Numbered from the stretch's first letter, positions 1 to 9,752 are shown. The stretch is 64,000 nucleotides of DNA from Paenibacillus sp. E222 (GCF_013401555.1 NZ_CP058552.1:558001-622000), one strand, 5' to 3'. Made by a program: numbers and translations. The notes: generated by a model from the letters alone, not told the origin.

Positions 1-1103
1 GTTGGTTCCTGACGAACCGACTGCATCACCATGGCTTCGTCTTCTTCCGCACTTGGGAAATACAGTTTCACCTTCGCGCCGGGTTCGGGCATCATGTACC
101 ATACTTGACTGCCTTCCGCGGCATACGGGAACCAGCGTGCCTCCCCAGCCTGCTGACCCTCATCCATATCCAGATGAACCTTCACCTGGTTACGTTTCAC
201 ATCAATGATTTTTCCTTCGATAGCCGCACCCGTGATCATCGTTTGAAGCTGTCTGGGCAGTGGATGCGATGCTGGCAATGCACATGTATACTTCCACTGT
301 AGCAAGCTCCGTTCCAGCATCGCCTGGCGAGAGGTTATGTTGTAGATACGGCCATCAGAGGATACTTCATCCCCCAATTGAAGCTCCTGCCCCAGATCGA
401 AGGTATACGTTGTATACTCCGCCTCCGTTACCGCATGTTTTCCCTGGGCTTCGGTATGTAAAAAACGCTCAATATTACGACTCTTCTCGAAAGGGATGGC
501 TTTCAGCTCAAATGCCCCTCTGCCTTCGGGATAACCAATCCAGAACCTGGGCTTGTGTGCAGTCACATCCGGCACCAGATCTGCTCCCAGATGAGAAGCG
601 AGCCGTTTCAGAAAGCTCCAATCAGTCTCCTGGTACTGCATGATAAAAGCGCCCGTCTTCGTCTCATCAAAGGCAAAATCAATATAGTCTCCTTCAGGAT
701 ACCCCTTCATAACACGATTAACAATGTCCAGATAACGTAGATTCTCGTTCTGATAGGATTTCGTTCTCTGTAAGGCATCCAGTTCATAGGTATGTGAGAT
801 GACTACAGCCATCACATATACGATCCCTCTGGTTGCTTCGACTTTGATCTCATGGAGTTGTCCCTTGAACAGGGGTAACTCCCTTCCGGATTCATCTATC
901 TGGATGAATCCGACTCGATCGTGACTCCCAGCTTTCTGGATAATGGTTTCTTCCCATTCTTCATCTACCCATCCACTGAAGGATAACCGACCATGTGCTC
1001 CTGCTTGCTGGATCAATTCCAGCTTATCCAGGCGTATCTTGCCATACGGCCAATGGACATGGATATCCCCATAGGTTAGCGTTGATTTTTCCAAGGTCTG
1101 CAC
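1..1103 (-). CDS. VgrG / phage gpD-like spike protein, partial
   Basis: Contractile-injection spike (VgrG / late control gene D family), cut by the left window edge, so the C-terminus and stop are not seen. About 367 codons can be read from a GTG at 1103, which follows a GGGGGA ribosome binding site. It shares architecture with the complete copy at 3829..5409: both carry the motif MQY-E-TDW-F-KR-ASH (here MQYQETDWSFLKRLASH), a short VHLDMDEGQQ stretch leading into an OB-fold-like segment, and WYMMPEPG followed by KLYFPS near the visible end. It lies 30 bp downstream of the DUF4280 gene and is probably the sixth or later gene of the same operon. Such proteins normally form a trimeric needle at the tip of a tail-like particle. 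The family call is firm; the role in this organism is inferred. Confidence 0.85.
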   Translation of the reverse strand, partial: MQTLEKSTLTYGDIHVHWPYGKIRLDKLELIQQAGAHGRLSFSGWVDEEWEETIIQKAGSHDRVGFIQIDESGRELPLFKGQLHEIKVEATRGIVYVMAVVISHTYELDALQRTKSYQNENLRYLDIVNRVMKGYPEGDYIDFAFDETKTGAFIMQYQETDWSFLKRLASHLGADLVPDVTAHKPRFWIGYPEGRGAFELKAIPFEKSRNIERFLHTEAQGKHAVTEAEYTTYTFDLGQELQLGDEVSSDGRIYNITSRQAMLERSLLQWKYTCALPASHPLPRQLQTMITGAAIEGKIIDVKRNQVKVHLDMDEGQQAGEARWFPYAAEGSQVWYMMPEPGAKVKLYFPSAEEDEAMVMQSVRQEP

Positions 1104-1133
1104 AGTGTTCCCCCTTTCTTATCCGTCTGCATC

Positions 1134-1511
1134 TTACAACTGACCATCGACCTCAATCTTGATAATCCCGCCTTTTCGGCATATCAGTTCAGATCGACTG
1201 AGTAGAGCAGCCTCACCTTCCACCAGCACATCCTCCTTGCCCTGGCTCCATTTGTTAAAGAACGTATCTGGTTCACACAATGCTCCGTCCATTTTGCAAA
1301 ACCCGCATCGTCCAACGTTAGCCAGTGGAATCACGTCCGCAACGTTTAATACAGGCTGTTCCTTGATATAGATGCCGTGGGAAAGAGGCAGGTTCAGCAC
1401 ACCCGGATCTGATCCCTGACTGCAGGAAATCTCGGCACCTCTGACCACATAGGTAAATTCACCACCGAACCCTCCTGACATCAAAGCTTTGAACAGCATG
1501 GGTAGCAGCAT
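1134..1511 (-). CDS. DUF4280 family PAAR-like protein
   Basis: A 125-residue protein of the DUF4280 family, regarded as PAAR-like: these small proteins are thought to cap the VgrG spike and help attach effectors. Visible family features are YVVRGAEISCSQGS near residue 22, the LNLPLSHGIYI stretch, paired cysteines around residues 70-80 (GRCGFCK then LCEPD), a W-x-x-GKEDVLVEGE-AL segment, and a terminal ICRKGGIIKIEVDGQ. The start ATG follows TAGGGGGGACTAGA. It sits between two accessory genes and the partial VgrG, all on one strand with gaps of 20-30 bp, so co-translation with the spike genes is expected. The family assignment is strong; metal binding by the cysteines is inferred. Confidence 0.85.
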   Translation of the reverse strand: MLLPMLFKALMSGGFGGEFTYVVRGAEISCSQGSDPGVLNLPLSHGIYIKEQPVLNVADVIPLANVGRCGFCKMDGALCEPDTFFNKWSQGKEDVLVEGEAALLSRSELICRKGGIIKIEVDGQL

Positions 1512-1531
1512 TCTAGTCCCCCCTATGTTAA

Positions 1532-2182
1532 TTAATGGATTGGTCCATTTCCGTTTTCACTCATCCGGGCACATGTGAATATCGCCCTTGTTAGAAGTCG
1601 CCATAGATGAAGCTGTTCAACCGGAAAACGGACATTCCCTGTGACCGCTCTTCCTTTTACCGATGTAACGATCACAATATCGTAAGCCATTCCCAAGGTT
1701 GAGGGCTGAATGGATTCTCCATAGAAGACAATCAGTCTATCTCCTTGTACCGTCTCCTCATGTAACCATTGCGCATCCTTTTTGAGCGTTCGCATCTGAT
1801 CTGTGATGATCCTGCCCATTCCCTCAATCTGGCTTACGTGCAATGGATGAGATGATCTAGATAGGCTTAAGCTGATACCCTTTTGCTCATCAATCCACAT
1901 GACCTCATCTCGTCCATGGCTGTTTCTGCCCTCCTGTAGTTTGCCTCGGGGAACCCGGACCAGACGATCCGGTAAAGGAAGGGTTATTATCCCCTCCCAG
2001 ATTTGGTGATTGTTCAACGTGATGATATCTGCTTCGGTCTCGATCAGACCCTGGCGTACTCCGAATGTAACCTCTTCCTGCGTCATCAGCTCCCCACTTG
2101 CCGCTTCAGCTTCCTGAATGCGCTTTGCCAAACGCAAATCCCGATCCATTTTCAGCAACATCTCATCACCATATCGGTTCAT
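1532..2182 (-). CDS. Hypothetical protein of the VgrG operon (possible DcrB/PsbP-like fold)
   Basis: Unrecognised 216-residue soluble protein. Residues 1-45 look helical and charged (KMDRDLRLAKRIQEAEAA). The rest alternates short hydrophobic strands, including IITLPLPDRLVRVPRG and AYDIVIVTSVKGRAVTGNVRF, and ends in a helix containing LWRLLTRAIFTCAR. That order (strand with LPD, basic loop, strands, terminal W-helix) resembles DcrB/Mog1/PsbP-like proteins that occur near VgrG and PAAR genes elsewhere, but this is only a pattern impression. Its ATG overlaps the TGA of the preceding gene (ATGA, 4 bp) and has an AAAGGTGG site, so the two are translationally coupled. It could be an adaptor/chaperone or an immunity protein. 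Confidence 0.7.
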   Translation of the reverse strand: MNRYGDEMLLKMDRDLRLAKRIQEAEAASGELMTQEEVTFGVRQGLIETEADIITLNNHQIWEGIITLPLPDRLVRVPRGKLQEGRNSHGRDEVMWIDEQKGISLSLSRSSHPLHVSQIEGMGRIITDQMRTLKKDAQWLHEETVQGDRLIVFYGESIQPSTLGMAYDIVIVTSVKGRAVTGNVRFPVEQLHLWRLLTRAIFTCARMSENGNGPIH

Positions 2183-2676
2183 TCCAGGTCCACCTTTCGT
2201 AAAACAAAGCCACTTAACCCTCTGCGAAGCATGCTCTCTGCTACATCAAGACGCACGATTACACCACTCCCTCTTACACCCTCCAATGTAAATATGCGTT
2301 GATCTTTAACCGCCTCACCCTGCAATACAAGCTGCTGTATTGAACCATTCGGATAAAACAGGCTATGGTCAGACGAAGCCAGCACAGCAGGGATATGACT
2401 CGCCCAGTAGCTCAACTGTTCCCCACTCCCCTGATCAATGAAGGTGACGGATTTGAACAACATTGCTTCATCGACCAATTCCATCAGCCGCTTCATGCGA
2501 TCACTAACAAAATATGAAGGCCTACTTATCCAATCGGTCGGCTCTTCATTCAGTCTGCGTTCAATCATCATGACAGATGAAATGGGCAACTCATCAAAAC
2601 TGGTTTGTAATATGGGAGGCCTGAACGGATTCAATATCCGATGATCTTCGGTCAGTTCATAAAATCGTGGGACCAT
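2179..2676 (-). CDS. Hypothetical protein, possible Imm11-like (DUF1629) family
   Basis: A 165-residue protein. The central part SYFVSDRMKRLMELVDE, followed by a strand and a C-terminal segment where RIFTLEGV precedes a long strand, resembles the Imm11/DUF1629 immunity-type fold, where a conserved 'F-V-SD-hydrophobic-helix' precedes a HIP-like strand. I rate this resemblance as moderate at best. The start ATG lies inside the end of the pentapeptide-repeat gene (25-bp overlap): its GGAGGAGGAG binding site is formed by the run of glutamate codons in that gene, a neat economy that couples the two. An immunity or adaptor role next to a spike/PAAR operon is inference. Confidence 0.7.
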   Translation of the reverse strand: MVPRFYELTEDHRILNPFRPPILQTSFDELPISSVMMIERRLNEEPTDWISRPSYFVSDRMKRLMELVDEAMLFKSVTFIDQGSGEQLSYWASHIPAVLASSDHSLFYPNGSIQQLVLQGEAVKDQRIFTLEGVRGSGVIVRLDVAESMLRRGLSGFVLRKVDLE

Positions 2677-3803
2677 AGCTCCTCCTCCTCTTCCTCATGG
2701 GATACAACCCAGCGTATCGATTCAATCTGCTCTTCATTCAAAACATGTGTATACCTCTCACGGTCATGAATCCATATCTGTGCCTGACTCAGCCTAGCCC
2801 CCTGGAAATCAGCATGGAATAACTGTGCTCCCCGAAGGTCGGCGCCTTCCAGATTGGCCCCGGCAAAACAGATTCCCTGAAGACCAAGAACACTTTCCTC
2901 GAATTCCATACTCGCTCCGTCACTGACATCAGACAGGTTGGCTCCACGCAGACTGCATTCCCGGAACACAGCATCCATAAGTAGCGCCCCTCTGAGGTCA
3001 GCTCCACTCAGATCACTCTGTTCCCATTTGGTCCCAATCATCACAGCACCTCTTAAGTTACTCTTGTTCAGATCGGCAAGACTGAAATCGGAATACCTGA
3101 TATCAACGTGGTCATATAATCCTTCTGCCAAGGATAGTGACGTATAGTCTCCATAAGCACATTCCAGCCCTTCCGCTACTGATAATTTCTTGCGGATATT
3201 CTGCATGTCCCTATACCCAAAGTCCCTGATATACACGGGTTCACTCCAGTCCTTATATTCACCTACCCTGATCTGAAACTGATCTGCACGGTCGATGTGT
3301 TCCATCTCTTTCAAATTCACAACATGAGGAACGGCCAGACGTGCAAGCGCAATGACGTAGGCGTTGAATCTCCCCGCGGACTGCAACATCATCCGTTCAA
3401 CATCAGAAGCATTCAGTACACCTCCATAACGTCTCATTTCGATATGAAGCAGCTGTTGTAACGAAGACAACGGCTGGAATGCCCACGTCGCATCATATGT
3501 GTGCATACACTCCACCTCATCCCAATACCATTGATCGGAGTAGGCTTCCATTAAGCAGGTGTAACTCCCCTCCAATATAGATGTTCTCAACATGGAACAA
3601 TGAAGGATTGAGACTGGTTGTTTCCCGAGTTCCTGTTGGGCCCATTCTGCTTTTACACAGAGTTGCCGCATAGACTCTACGAACGATTGGATTAACGAGT
3701 TCTGATGTTGCATGATGTACACCCTAAGTGACGAGAGATGTTCCTGAAGTGCGGGCTCCAATATTTCCTGCTGTAAATGTGCAATCGCTTCCGCTTTGTT
3801 CAT
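2652..3803 (-). CDS. Pentapeptide-repeat protein of the VgrG operon
   Basis: A 383-residue protein with two parts. Residues 1-210 are helical and without recognised motif. From about residue 240 to 350 it carries pentapeptide repeats of the A(D/N)LxG type (SDLSGADLRGALL, LRGANLSDV, FAGANLEGADLRGAQLFHADF), which normally fold into a right-handed square beta-helix. The tail is very acidic (a run of glutamates near residue 373) and encodes the ribosome binding site for the next gene. Start ATG follows AGAAAGGAAGAGAA. It lies 25 bp after the VgrG gene in the same operon. Pentapeptide proteins are common cargo or adaptors of spike systems, so an effector or loading factor is plausible but unproven. 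Confidence 0.82.
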   Translation of the reverse strand: MNKAEAIAHLQQEILEPALQEHLSSLRVYIMQHQNSLIQSFVESMRQLCVKAEWAQQELGKQPVSILHCSMLRTSILEGSYTCLMEAYSDQWYWDEVECMHTYDATWAFQPLSSLQQLLHIEMRRYGGVLNASDVERMMLQSAGRFNAYVIALARLAVPHVVNLKEMEHIDRADQFQIRVGEYKDWSEPVYIRDFGYRDMQNIRKKLSVAEGLECAYGDYTSLSLAEGLYDHVDIRYSDFSLADLNKSNLRGAVMIGTKWEQSDLSGADLRGALLMDAVFRECSLRGANLSDVSDGASMEFEESVLGLQGICFAGANLEGADLRGAQLFHADFQGARLSQAQIWIHDRERYTHVLNEEQIESIRWVVSHEEEEEELWSHDFMN

Positions 3804-3828
3804 TTCTCTTCCTTTCTACTACTCTTGG

Positions 3829-5409
3829 CTAATTCATCTTGATCTCCGCCCCGTGCATCTTCAACTCTTCTTCCAACGTGATGGTATTGCCCTTTCCGGT
3901 TAACTCAACCTTCTCACCTGCGATCCGAATCGTTTGTCCGGACATGACGACATCCTGACCCGCTGTAATGCTGACATTCTGATCGCTTACAATCTCGATG
4001 CCATTCTCGTCACTGACCGTGATATACATTCCACCCGCCGAGATCACAATTTTGTCTGGAGCCAGCATGATCTCTTTCCCATACTTGGTCCGGAATGTCT
4101 TGATGTCCGGATTACCCATTCGATCTTCGGGCACTGGGGGCGGGGCTACTCTGCTGGCCGGGCTAGATTTACTTCCACCTCCAGCCGCGCCTGAACTATT
4201 ACGATTGCTCCCGCTTGGACTTCCCCCAGACTGTCCCGAAGCCCCACCCTTTCCAACCGCTGATGATGCGGTTGAAGTCTGTTTCGGTGCAGCTGGCACA
4301 ATCTCAGGATCTTGCCTTTTTACAGAGCTTATGGCAATGCCGTCTTCCTCTTTTTTGCTTGGAAAATAAATACGGATGCTGTCATTCACTTCAGGCATGC
4401 AATACCAGCCCGTATTGTTCTCGGAAGCATAAATCGTTGAATAGGGAAAGAAATAGGCTGTGCTCTCATCCTGCTGCTCATCCATATCGAGCTTCGCACG
4501 AACTTTGTCCCCCTTGACTTGAAGAACCGAAGCCTGAATGGAAGCGCCAATAATGGAAGTATTGTAGCTCTTCTTATAACGAAGCCCCTCCGCTGGAAAT
4601 AAGGAGTATGTATGATTTAGCAAACTATCGATGAATCGGGTCTTCGCCTCACCTACAATCCACTTTTTGGATTTAAACTCTACTTCATTCCCTACTTCGA
4701 ACCATTGCCTGCTGTCCGCTTCGTATACGATATAATCCGGATCTTTGACACCCGGTACTTTATTTTCCTTGGCAGATCGATAGTCGGCAATTCGTTTGGT
4801 TGCTGTGTAATGGGATGCTTGCAATTCACCCTTATACTGGCCTTCGGGTAAGCCAAAATAAAACTTGGGTTTTCCTGAAGATGTATCCGGAACAACTCCA
4901 GTGTAGAAATGGGAAGCCATCCTTTTGATAAATTGCCAATCTGTTTCCTCATACTGCATCACAAAATCTCCGATTTTACGGCCATCTGTAGCAAAGTCAA
5001 TAACATCTGAACCTTCATAGGGAGAAATAATCTTGCGCACCAAATTCTTGTAGGACAGATTAGGGTTTTGGAAGGAGCGCTTGTGCAGTTTTACATCCAA
5101 TAAGTAGGTATGGGACACCGCTTCAACCATAAGTGTATGTACATCGTTAATAACGTTCACTTTTACGTGCAGCACCACACCGGAGAAAAACACTTTCTCA
5201 TGTCCATCGTCATCGGCAATTTTCACTTTAATATCGGTTTGGGATGTTGTTGCTTGCACATAGCTGTCTTTTCGAGATTCCGGGATCACTGCCGTCATTC
5301 TCATTCGCGCATGTCCGTTCATCGTTTTATTCACTTCAAGGGTCTGAAGACGAACGATTTCGTAAGGTGTTACCCGAACCTGACCGTATGTTGTTGCGGA
5401 TATATTCAT
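3829..5409 (-). CDS. VgrG / phage gpD-like spike protein
   Basis: Complete 526-residue spike protein of the VgrG / late control D family. Residues 1-230 form the gpD-like hub (FFSGVVLHVK, then MQYEETDWQFIKRMASH near residue 150). Residues 290-370 look like the gp5-type OB domain (RAKLDMDEQQD, GWYCMPEVNDSIRIYFPS). A Gly/Ser/Pro linker at about 375-435 follows. The end (KIVISAGGMYITV, NVSITAGQDVVMSGQ, KGNTITLEEELKMHGAEIKMN-like) has the repeated V-x-I pattern of a needle-like beta-helix. Start ATG follows AAGGAGGCTTATT. It is the first gene of the leftward operon, after a 282-bp AT-rich spacer that must hold the promoter. No sheath, tube or baseplate genes are seen nearby. Confidence 0.9.
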   Translation of the reverse strand: MNISATTYGQVRVTPYEIVRLQTLEVNKTMNGHARMRMTAVIPESRKDSYVQATTSQTDIKVKIADDDGHEKVFFSGVVLHVKVNVINDVHTLMVEAVSHTYLLDVKLHKRSFQNPNLSYKNLVRKIISPYEGSDVIDFATDGRKIGDFVMQYEETDWQFIKRMASHFYTGVVPDTSSGKPKFYFGLPEGQYKGELQASHYTATKRIADYRSAKENKVPGVKDPDYIVYEADSRQWFEVGNEVEFKSKKWIVGEAKTRFIDSLLNHTYSLFPAEGLRYKKSYNTSIIGASIQASVLQVKGDKVRAKLDMDEQQDESTAYFFPYSTIYASENNTGWYCMPEVNDSIRIYFPSKKEEDGIAISSVKRQDPEIVPAAPKQTSTASSAVGKGGASGQSGGSPSGSNRNSSGAAGGGSKSSPASRVAPPPVPEDRMGNPDIKTFRTKYGKEIMLAPDKIVISAGGMYITVSDENGIEIVSDQNVSITAGQDVVMSGQTIRIAGEKVELTGKGNTITLEEELKMHGAEIKMN

Positions 5410-5691
5410 AATAAGCCTCCTTGTATCTCAAATTAATTAATGGTTTACCCTTTATAATTGTATTTATATAATTCGGAATTTTATGGAATATTTTGAATAT
5501 GTAGAAAGTCTCAAATTGGATGTATATATACGCACTTCTATTTTCAAATGAATCTATAGTCTCACGTGGTGTTTACCTATATTGAGTGTTACATTTTCTT
5601 TGTCCATCTGGAACATTCCTTGATCAAACCGGTTCAGTTCTGTCCCACTCCCTCATAACCTAGTTAAAAAGGACAAAGGAGGCTGGACCGA

Positions 5692-6030
5692 ATGTCCCCC
5701 ATGAAATCATCAAGCGGTCTGGATGAAAATATTGCCGGCATGCTCTGTTATCTGTTCACTTTTATAGGCGGAATCGTCTTTCTGGCTGTTGAGAAACGAA
5801 GCCGATTCGTTCTGTTTCATGCACTTCAATCCGTCACGGTATTTGGCCTCATTATGGTCGGTCATGTGTTGTGTGCATTTCTCCCACTTTTTGGGCCACT
5901 GCTGGCATCGCTATTGTCCATGCTTGGTGTGGTGGTCTGGCTTCTCATGGTAGTCACCAGTTTGCAAGGCAAATGGCTGAAGCTGCCATGGGTCGGAGAC
6001 TTTGCAGAGAAACAGCTGCGCCATCTGTAG
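5692..6030 (+). CDS. DUF4870-type small membrane protein
   Basis: A 112-residue integral membrane protein with three hydrophobic segments (about residues 13-31, 42-62 and 64-85). It has the hallmarks of the DUF4870/Tic20-like family: SSGLDENIAGMLCYLFTFIGG, then EKRSRFVLFHALQS, and the end KLPWVGDFAEKQLRHL. Function is unknown in general; the family is usually annotated only as a membrane protein. Start ATG lies 11 bases after an AAAGGAGG site. It is a single-gene unit on the plus strand, divergent from the spike operon, so the 282-bp gap at 5410-5691 should carry both promoters. Confidence 0.8.
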   Translation: MSPMKSSSGLDENIAGMLCYLFTFIGGIVFLAVEKRSRFVLFHALQSVTVFGLIMVGHVLCAFLPLFGPLLASLLSMLGVVVWLLMVVTSLQGKWLKLPWVGDFAEKQLRHL

Positions 6031-6106
6031 TATGTAACGCTCTATCGGCTTCCTCCCAAAGTAATTCATCCCGTGAGTCTACATAATAATCCATCTTGTT
6101 TTCGGC

Positions 6107-6160
6107 AAAAAAGAAAAAACACCGGATCTCCTGCTCTCTAATGAGCAAGGTCTCCGGTGT
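6107..6160 (-). terminator. Intrinsic terminator for pbuX
   Basis: Arms ACACCGGA (6119-6126) and TCCGGTGT (6153-6160), extended by inner pairs TGCTC/GAGCA, form a hairpin. Read on the minus strand it is followed by a T-rich tract (6107-6118), as expected for the end of the xpt-pbuX transcript. It may also stop readthrough from the plus-strand gene ending at 6030. Confidence 0.75.
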
Positions 6161-6351
6161 TCCGTTTATTTCATTCATTATGACTTCAATAACGATTCAC
6201 AGGATAGATGATTCATCCCCTGAATCGTTTAGGCCGTTTAACTTTTTGATTCACAACATTTATTATTCAATCCATGAGGAATTTAAAGTTAACATAATAT
6301 ACATGTTGAAGGCGTCCGGTAATGGCAACGAAGATTTCAGCTCTTTACTTT

Positions 6352-7713
6352 TTACGCCGACTTGCCATTATCTCCAAGGATCACATCTGCTTGACGCTCA
6401 GCCATTTTGGCCGCCGTTGCTTGAGTACCCAGACCATTAAAGAGCAAATTCATGAAAATGGCAGTAAAGCTACCTGCAATAATTCCGTTACCCAGCATAA
6501 TCTGTGCCCAGTCCGGTGCACCTGCGAACAATTGAGGTACAACCGTTACACCCAGCCCCATCCCTACAGAGCAGGCGATGATGAACAGGTTCTCATGACG
6601 GTTCAGATCAACCTGGCTGCCCAGAATACGAATACCAGACGATACTACCATACCGAACAATGCAACCATGGCCCCGCCAAGAACAGAACCTGGAACTAGC
6701 TGTGCCAATGCAGCAATCTTCGGTACAAAGCCGATAACCACAAGCAGTCCACCCGCTACAACGATAACATCGCGCGTTTTGACACGAGTCATCTGTACAA
6801 GCCCTACGTTTTGTGAATAGGTCGTGTACGGGAATGAGTTGAAGATACCACCCAGCACAATCGCCAAACCTTCTGCACGATAGCCACGGGCCAGATCTTT
6901 GGAAGACAGGTCTTTATCCAAAATTTTGCCAAGAGCCATAAATACACCCGTGGATTCAGCCACGCTGACAATCGCCACCAGGATCATGGTCAGAATCGGT
7001 ACAATCTCAAACGTCGGCGTACCAAAGTAGAATGGCTGCACGACATGGAACCAGCTTGCTTCACGAATTGGAGCGAAGTTCACTTCACCCATAAGCCCTG
7101 CTGCCACTGTGCCCACGAGAAGGCCGATCAGCACCGAGATGGAACGAACGAATCCCGTCGTGAACCGTGTCATCAGAATGATGAACACCAATACGCCGAA
7201 ACCGAGCAGAAGATGAACACCACTGCCAAAATCTTCTGCGCCCTGACCGCCGCCGAGATCGTTGAACGCAACTGGAATCAGGGTCAGACCAATAATGGTT
7301 ACTACTGATCCGGTGACGACTGGCGGGAAGAGCCGAATCAATTTACCAAAAATGCCCGAGAACAATACAACGAATATCCCTGATGCAATAATCGCACCAT
7401 AAATGGCAGACACGCCGCTCTTCATCCCAATTAAAATCATCGGTGATACAGCCTGGAATGCACAGCCAAGCATGACGGGCAGCCCCACTCCGAAGAACCG
7501 ATTGCCCCATACCTGAAGCAGAGTTGCCACACCACAGGCGAGCAGGTCAATGGCAATCAGATAGGTTAACTGCTCCGTTGTAAAACCAAGGGCTTTGCTG
7601 ACAATAATCGGTACAACGACAGCTCCTGCATACATCGCCAGTACGTGCTGGAGACCTAGCGAGAACGTTTTGATCGGATGCCGATGCCGCTGGAAAATAC
7701 GTTCGCGTGCCAT
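6352..7713 (-). CDS. pbuX: Xanthine permease (NCS2 family)
   Basis: Nucleobase:cation symporter of the NCS2/UraA family that imports xanthine. About 12-14 hydrophobic segments are visible. Family motifs are QHVLAMYAGAVVVPIIV near the start, GLPVMLGCAFQAV, the AESTG motif in SVAESTGVF, and FNSFPYTTYSQNVG. I place the start at the ATG at 7713 (MARERIF), two bases after the xpt stop, because GAGGAGG precedes it; a longer frame upstream lies inside xpt and has no family match. About 453 residues is normal for the family. Order xpt-pbuX, tight spacing and the guanine riboswitch upstream of xpt make the specificity call strong; the pair salvages xanthine into XMP. Confidence 0.92.
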   Translation of the reverse strand: MARERIFQRHRHPIKTFSLGLQHVLAMYAGAVVVPIIVSKALGFTTEQLTYLIAIDLLACGVATLLQVWGNRFFGVGLPVMLGCAFQAVSPMILIGMKSGVSAIYGAIIASGIFVVLFSGIFGKLIRLFPPVVTGSVVTIIGLTLIPVAFNDLGGGQGAEDFGSGVHLLLGFGVLVFIILMTRFTTGFVRSISVLIGLLVGTVAAGLMGEVNFAPIREASWFHVVQPFYFGTPTFEIVPILTMILVAIVSVAESTGVFMALGKILDKDLSSKDLARGYRAEGLAIVLGGIFNSFPYTTYSQNVGLVQMTRVKTRDVIVVAGGLLVVIGFVPKIAALAQLVPGSVLGGAMVALFGMVVSSGIRILGSQVDLNRHENLFIIACSVGMGLGVTVVPQLFAGAPDWAQIMLGNGIIAGSFTAIFMNLLFNGLGTQATAAKMAERQADVILGDNGKSA

Positions 7714-7714
7714 A

Positions 7715-8428
<714 letters not shown>

Positions 8429-8616
8429 GTACGTATGTGGACAAGCCGCATAGGTACTGCAAGTGTAGTGTAATGGACGAGCTTGATAACTGGTCAACTC
8501 CGAGCAAACCTCAAAACTCCCTATCCAAGAAGGGATATGAAAGGGCCTGAACATGCTTTTTCAGACACACTGCCCGAGAATCCTCTCTCTCCATACCTTA
8601 AAACGTTGCAGATCTT

Positions 8617-8683
8617 TCCCGTAGTCCGATCATTCCGGTGATCGGGTAGAAACATGCAGGCCTATTCCTGCACATATACGAGT
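8617..8683 (-). promoter_or_regulatory. Guanine (purine) riboswitch aptamer
   Basis: On the minus strand the order is P1 5' strand CTCGTA, P2 TGCAGG-AATAGG-CCTGCA, the signature J2/3 GTTTCTACC, P3 CGATC-ACCGGAAT-GATCGG, then ACTACGGG with the P1 3' strand TACGGG. The GG of loop 2 and the CC of loop 3 can form the usual kissing contact. The specificity position in ACTACGG is C, which selects guanine rather than adenine. It lies about 310 nt upstream of xpt, with roughly 190 nt between aptamer and terminator, which is much longer than the compact Bacillus subtilis xpt leader. Confidence 0.92.
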
Positions 8684-8969
8684 CGGCATATTTAATTTTA
8701 AGCTCCATGATTCGTTACAATGTATGATCGCGAACCTGAATGTAAAAGTGTGAACGGAACTGATAATGTTAGAAGTATACCGAATCGGCGCCGTGAAATA
8801 AAGAAGTATTTTCATGGAAGTTGCGGAAACTTGTCTTAATTTGCAATAAAGGGATGATTGCTGCGGTGTTTTTATGTACAATATGAGAACGGAAGCGCGT
8901 GTCTGAACGGAGAATCGATGGAAACGCCGCCTGTATTATGAATTTATTGGGTAAAGGAGATTTGCAGAC

Positions 8970-9464
8970 ATGAAAGGCGTACTGAAGGAATTTAAAGAAT
9001 TTGCTGTACGTGGCAACGTCATCGATCTGGCGGTCGGTGTCATTATCGGGGCTGCTTTTGGTAAAATTGTCACGTCCCTCGTGAATGACATTATCATGCC
9101 ACCTGTAGGTAAGTTGCTTGGAGGAGTTGATTTCAGTCAGAAAATTTTTAATCTGGATTGGGATATGCGAACTGCCAGTGGACAGGAGATCACAACACTC
9201 GCTCAAGCCAATGAGGCTGGCGCTACGGTGATTGCATATGGGCAGTTCATCAACGTGATGATTGATTTCCTCATCGTTGCATTCTGTATTTTCATGCTGG
9301 TGAAGGGTATCAATTACATCAAAAGCAAAGAACACAAAAAGCCCGAGCCGCAAAAAACGACCAAGGCTTGCAAATACTGTCTCTCTGAAATTCCGGCTGC
9401 GGCTACTCGCTGTTCGCACTGTACTTCAGAGCTGGAAGCTGAAGGTAACGGCGCAACGGTTTAA
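8970..9464 (+). CDS. mscL: Large-conductance mechanosensitive channel with C-terminal zinc ribbon
   Basis: Pressure-relief channel of the cytoplasmic membrane that opens under hypo-osmotic shock. The N-terminal helix plus TM1 ([33 protein letters not shown]) and TM2 ([19 protein letters not shown]) are typical. The 164 residues exceed a usual MscL because a cytosolic tail is appended: after [10 protein letters not shown] comes a four-cysteine zinc-ribbon-like module with CKYC at 134-137 and CSHC at 148-151. Start ATG follows GTAAAGGAGATTTGCAGAC. A monocistronic unit with a terminator at 9656. The tail is likely to sit where the normal C-terminal helical bundle is; its role is unknown. Confidence 0.93.
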   Translation: MKGVLKEFKEFAVRGNVIDLAVGVIIGAAFGKIVTSLVNDIIMPPVGKLLGGVDFSQKIFNLDWDMRTASGQEITTLAQANEAGATVIAYGQFINVMIDFLIVAFCIFMLVKGINYIKSKEHKKPEPQKTTKACKYCLSEIPAAATRCSHCTSELEAEGNGATV

Positions 9465-9655
9465 TCGATTCCATGCTTTGAGTTCATTAGAATTTAAAGT
9501 GTACCCAAAACTCTATATAGCGAATAGTAGAGGATAATTGTTAATATATAAAGGTTTATGTAAAAAAAATCCTGCTTGATCTGTCCGTCATTCTTCTTCA
9601 TCCGTGTTGTTGCAATCCCGCACGGGGCGGGTGGAATTCAATCGGCTTCCACATG

Positions 9656-9687
9656 AAAGGTCTCACCGTAATGGTGGGGCCTTTCTT
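9656..9687 (+). terminator. Terminator after mscL
   Basis: AAAGGTCTCACC (9656-9667) pairs with GGTGGGGCCTTT (9673-9684, allowing G-U) and is followed by a short pyrimidine-rich tail. It lies about 190 bp downstream of mscL and is the only good hairpin in that gap. Confidence 0.6.
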
Positions 9688-9752
9688 AATCTCACAAGCA
9701 GGGTATGTTGCTTTACTCTCATTACTATCCTTACACTCACCAAATGTACAAA

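Noticed and set aside
1..5409. Complete type VI secretion system or prophage
   Set aside because: Only spike, tip and cargo-like genes are seen; no sheath, tube, ClpV, TssJLM, capsid or integrase genes occur in the window.
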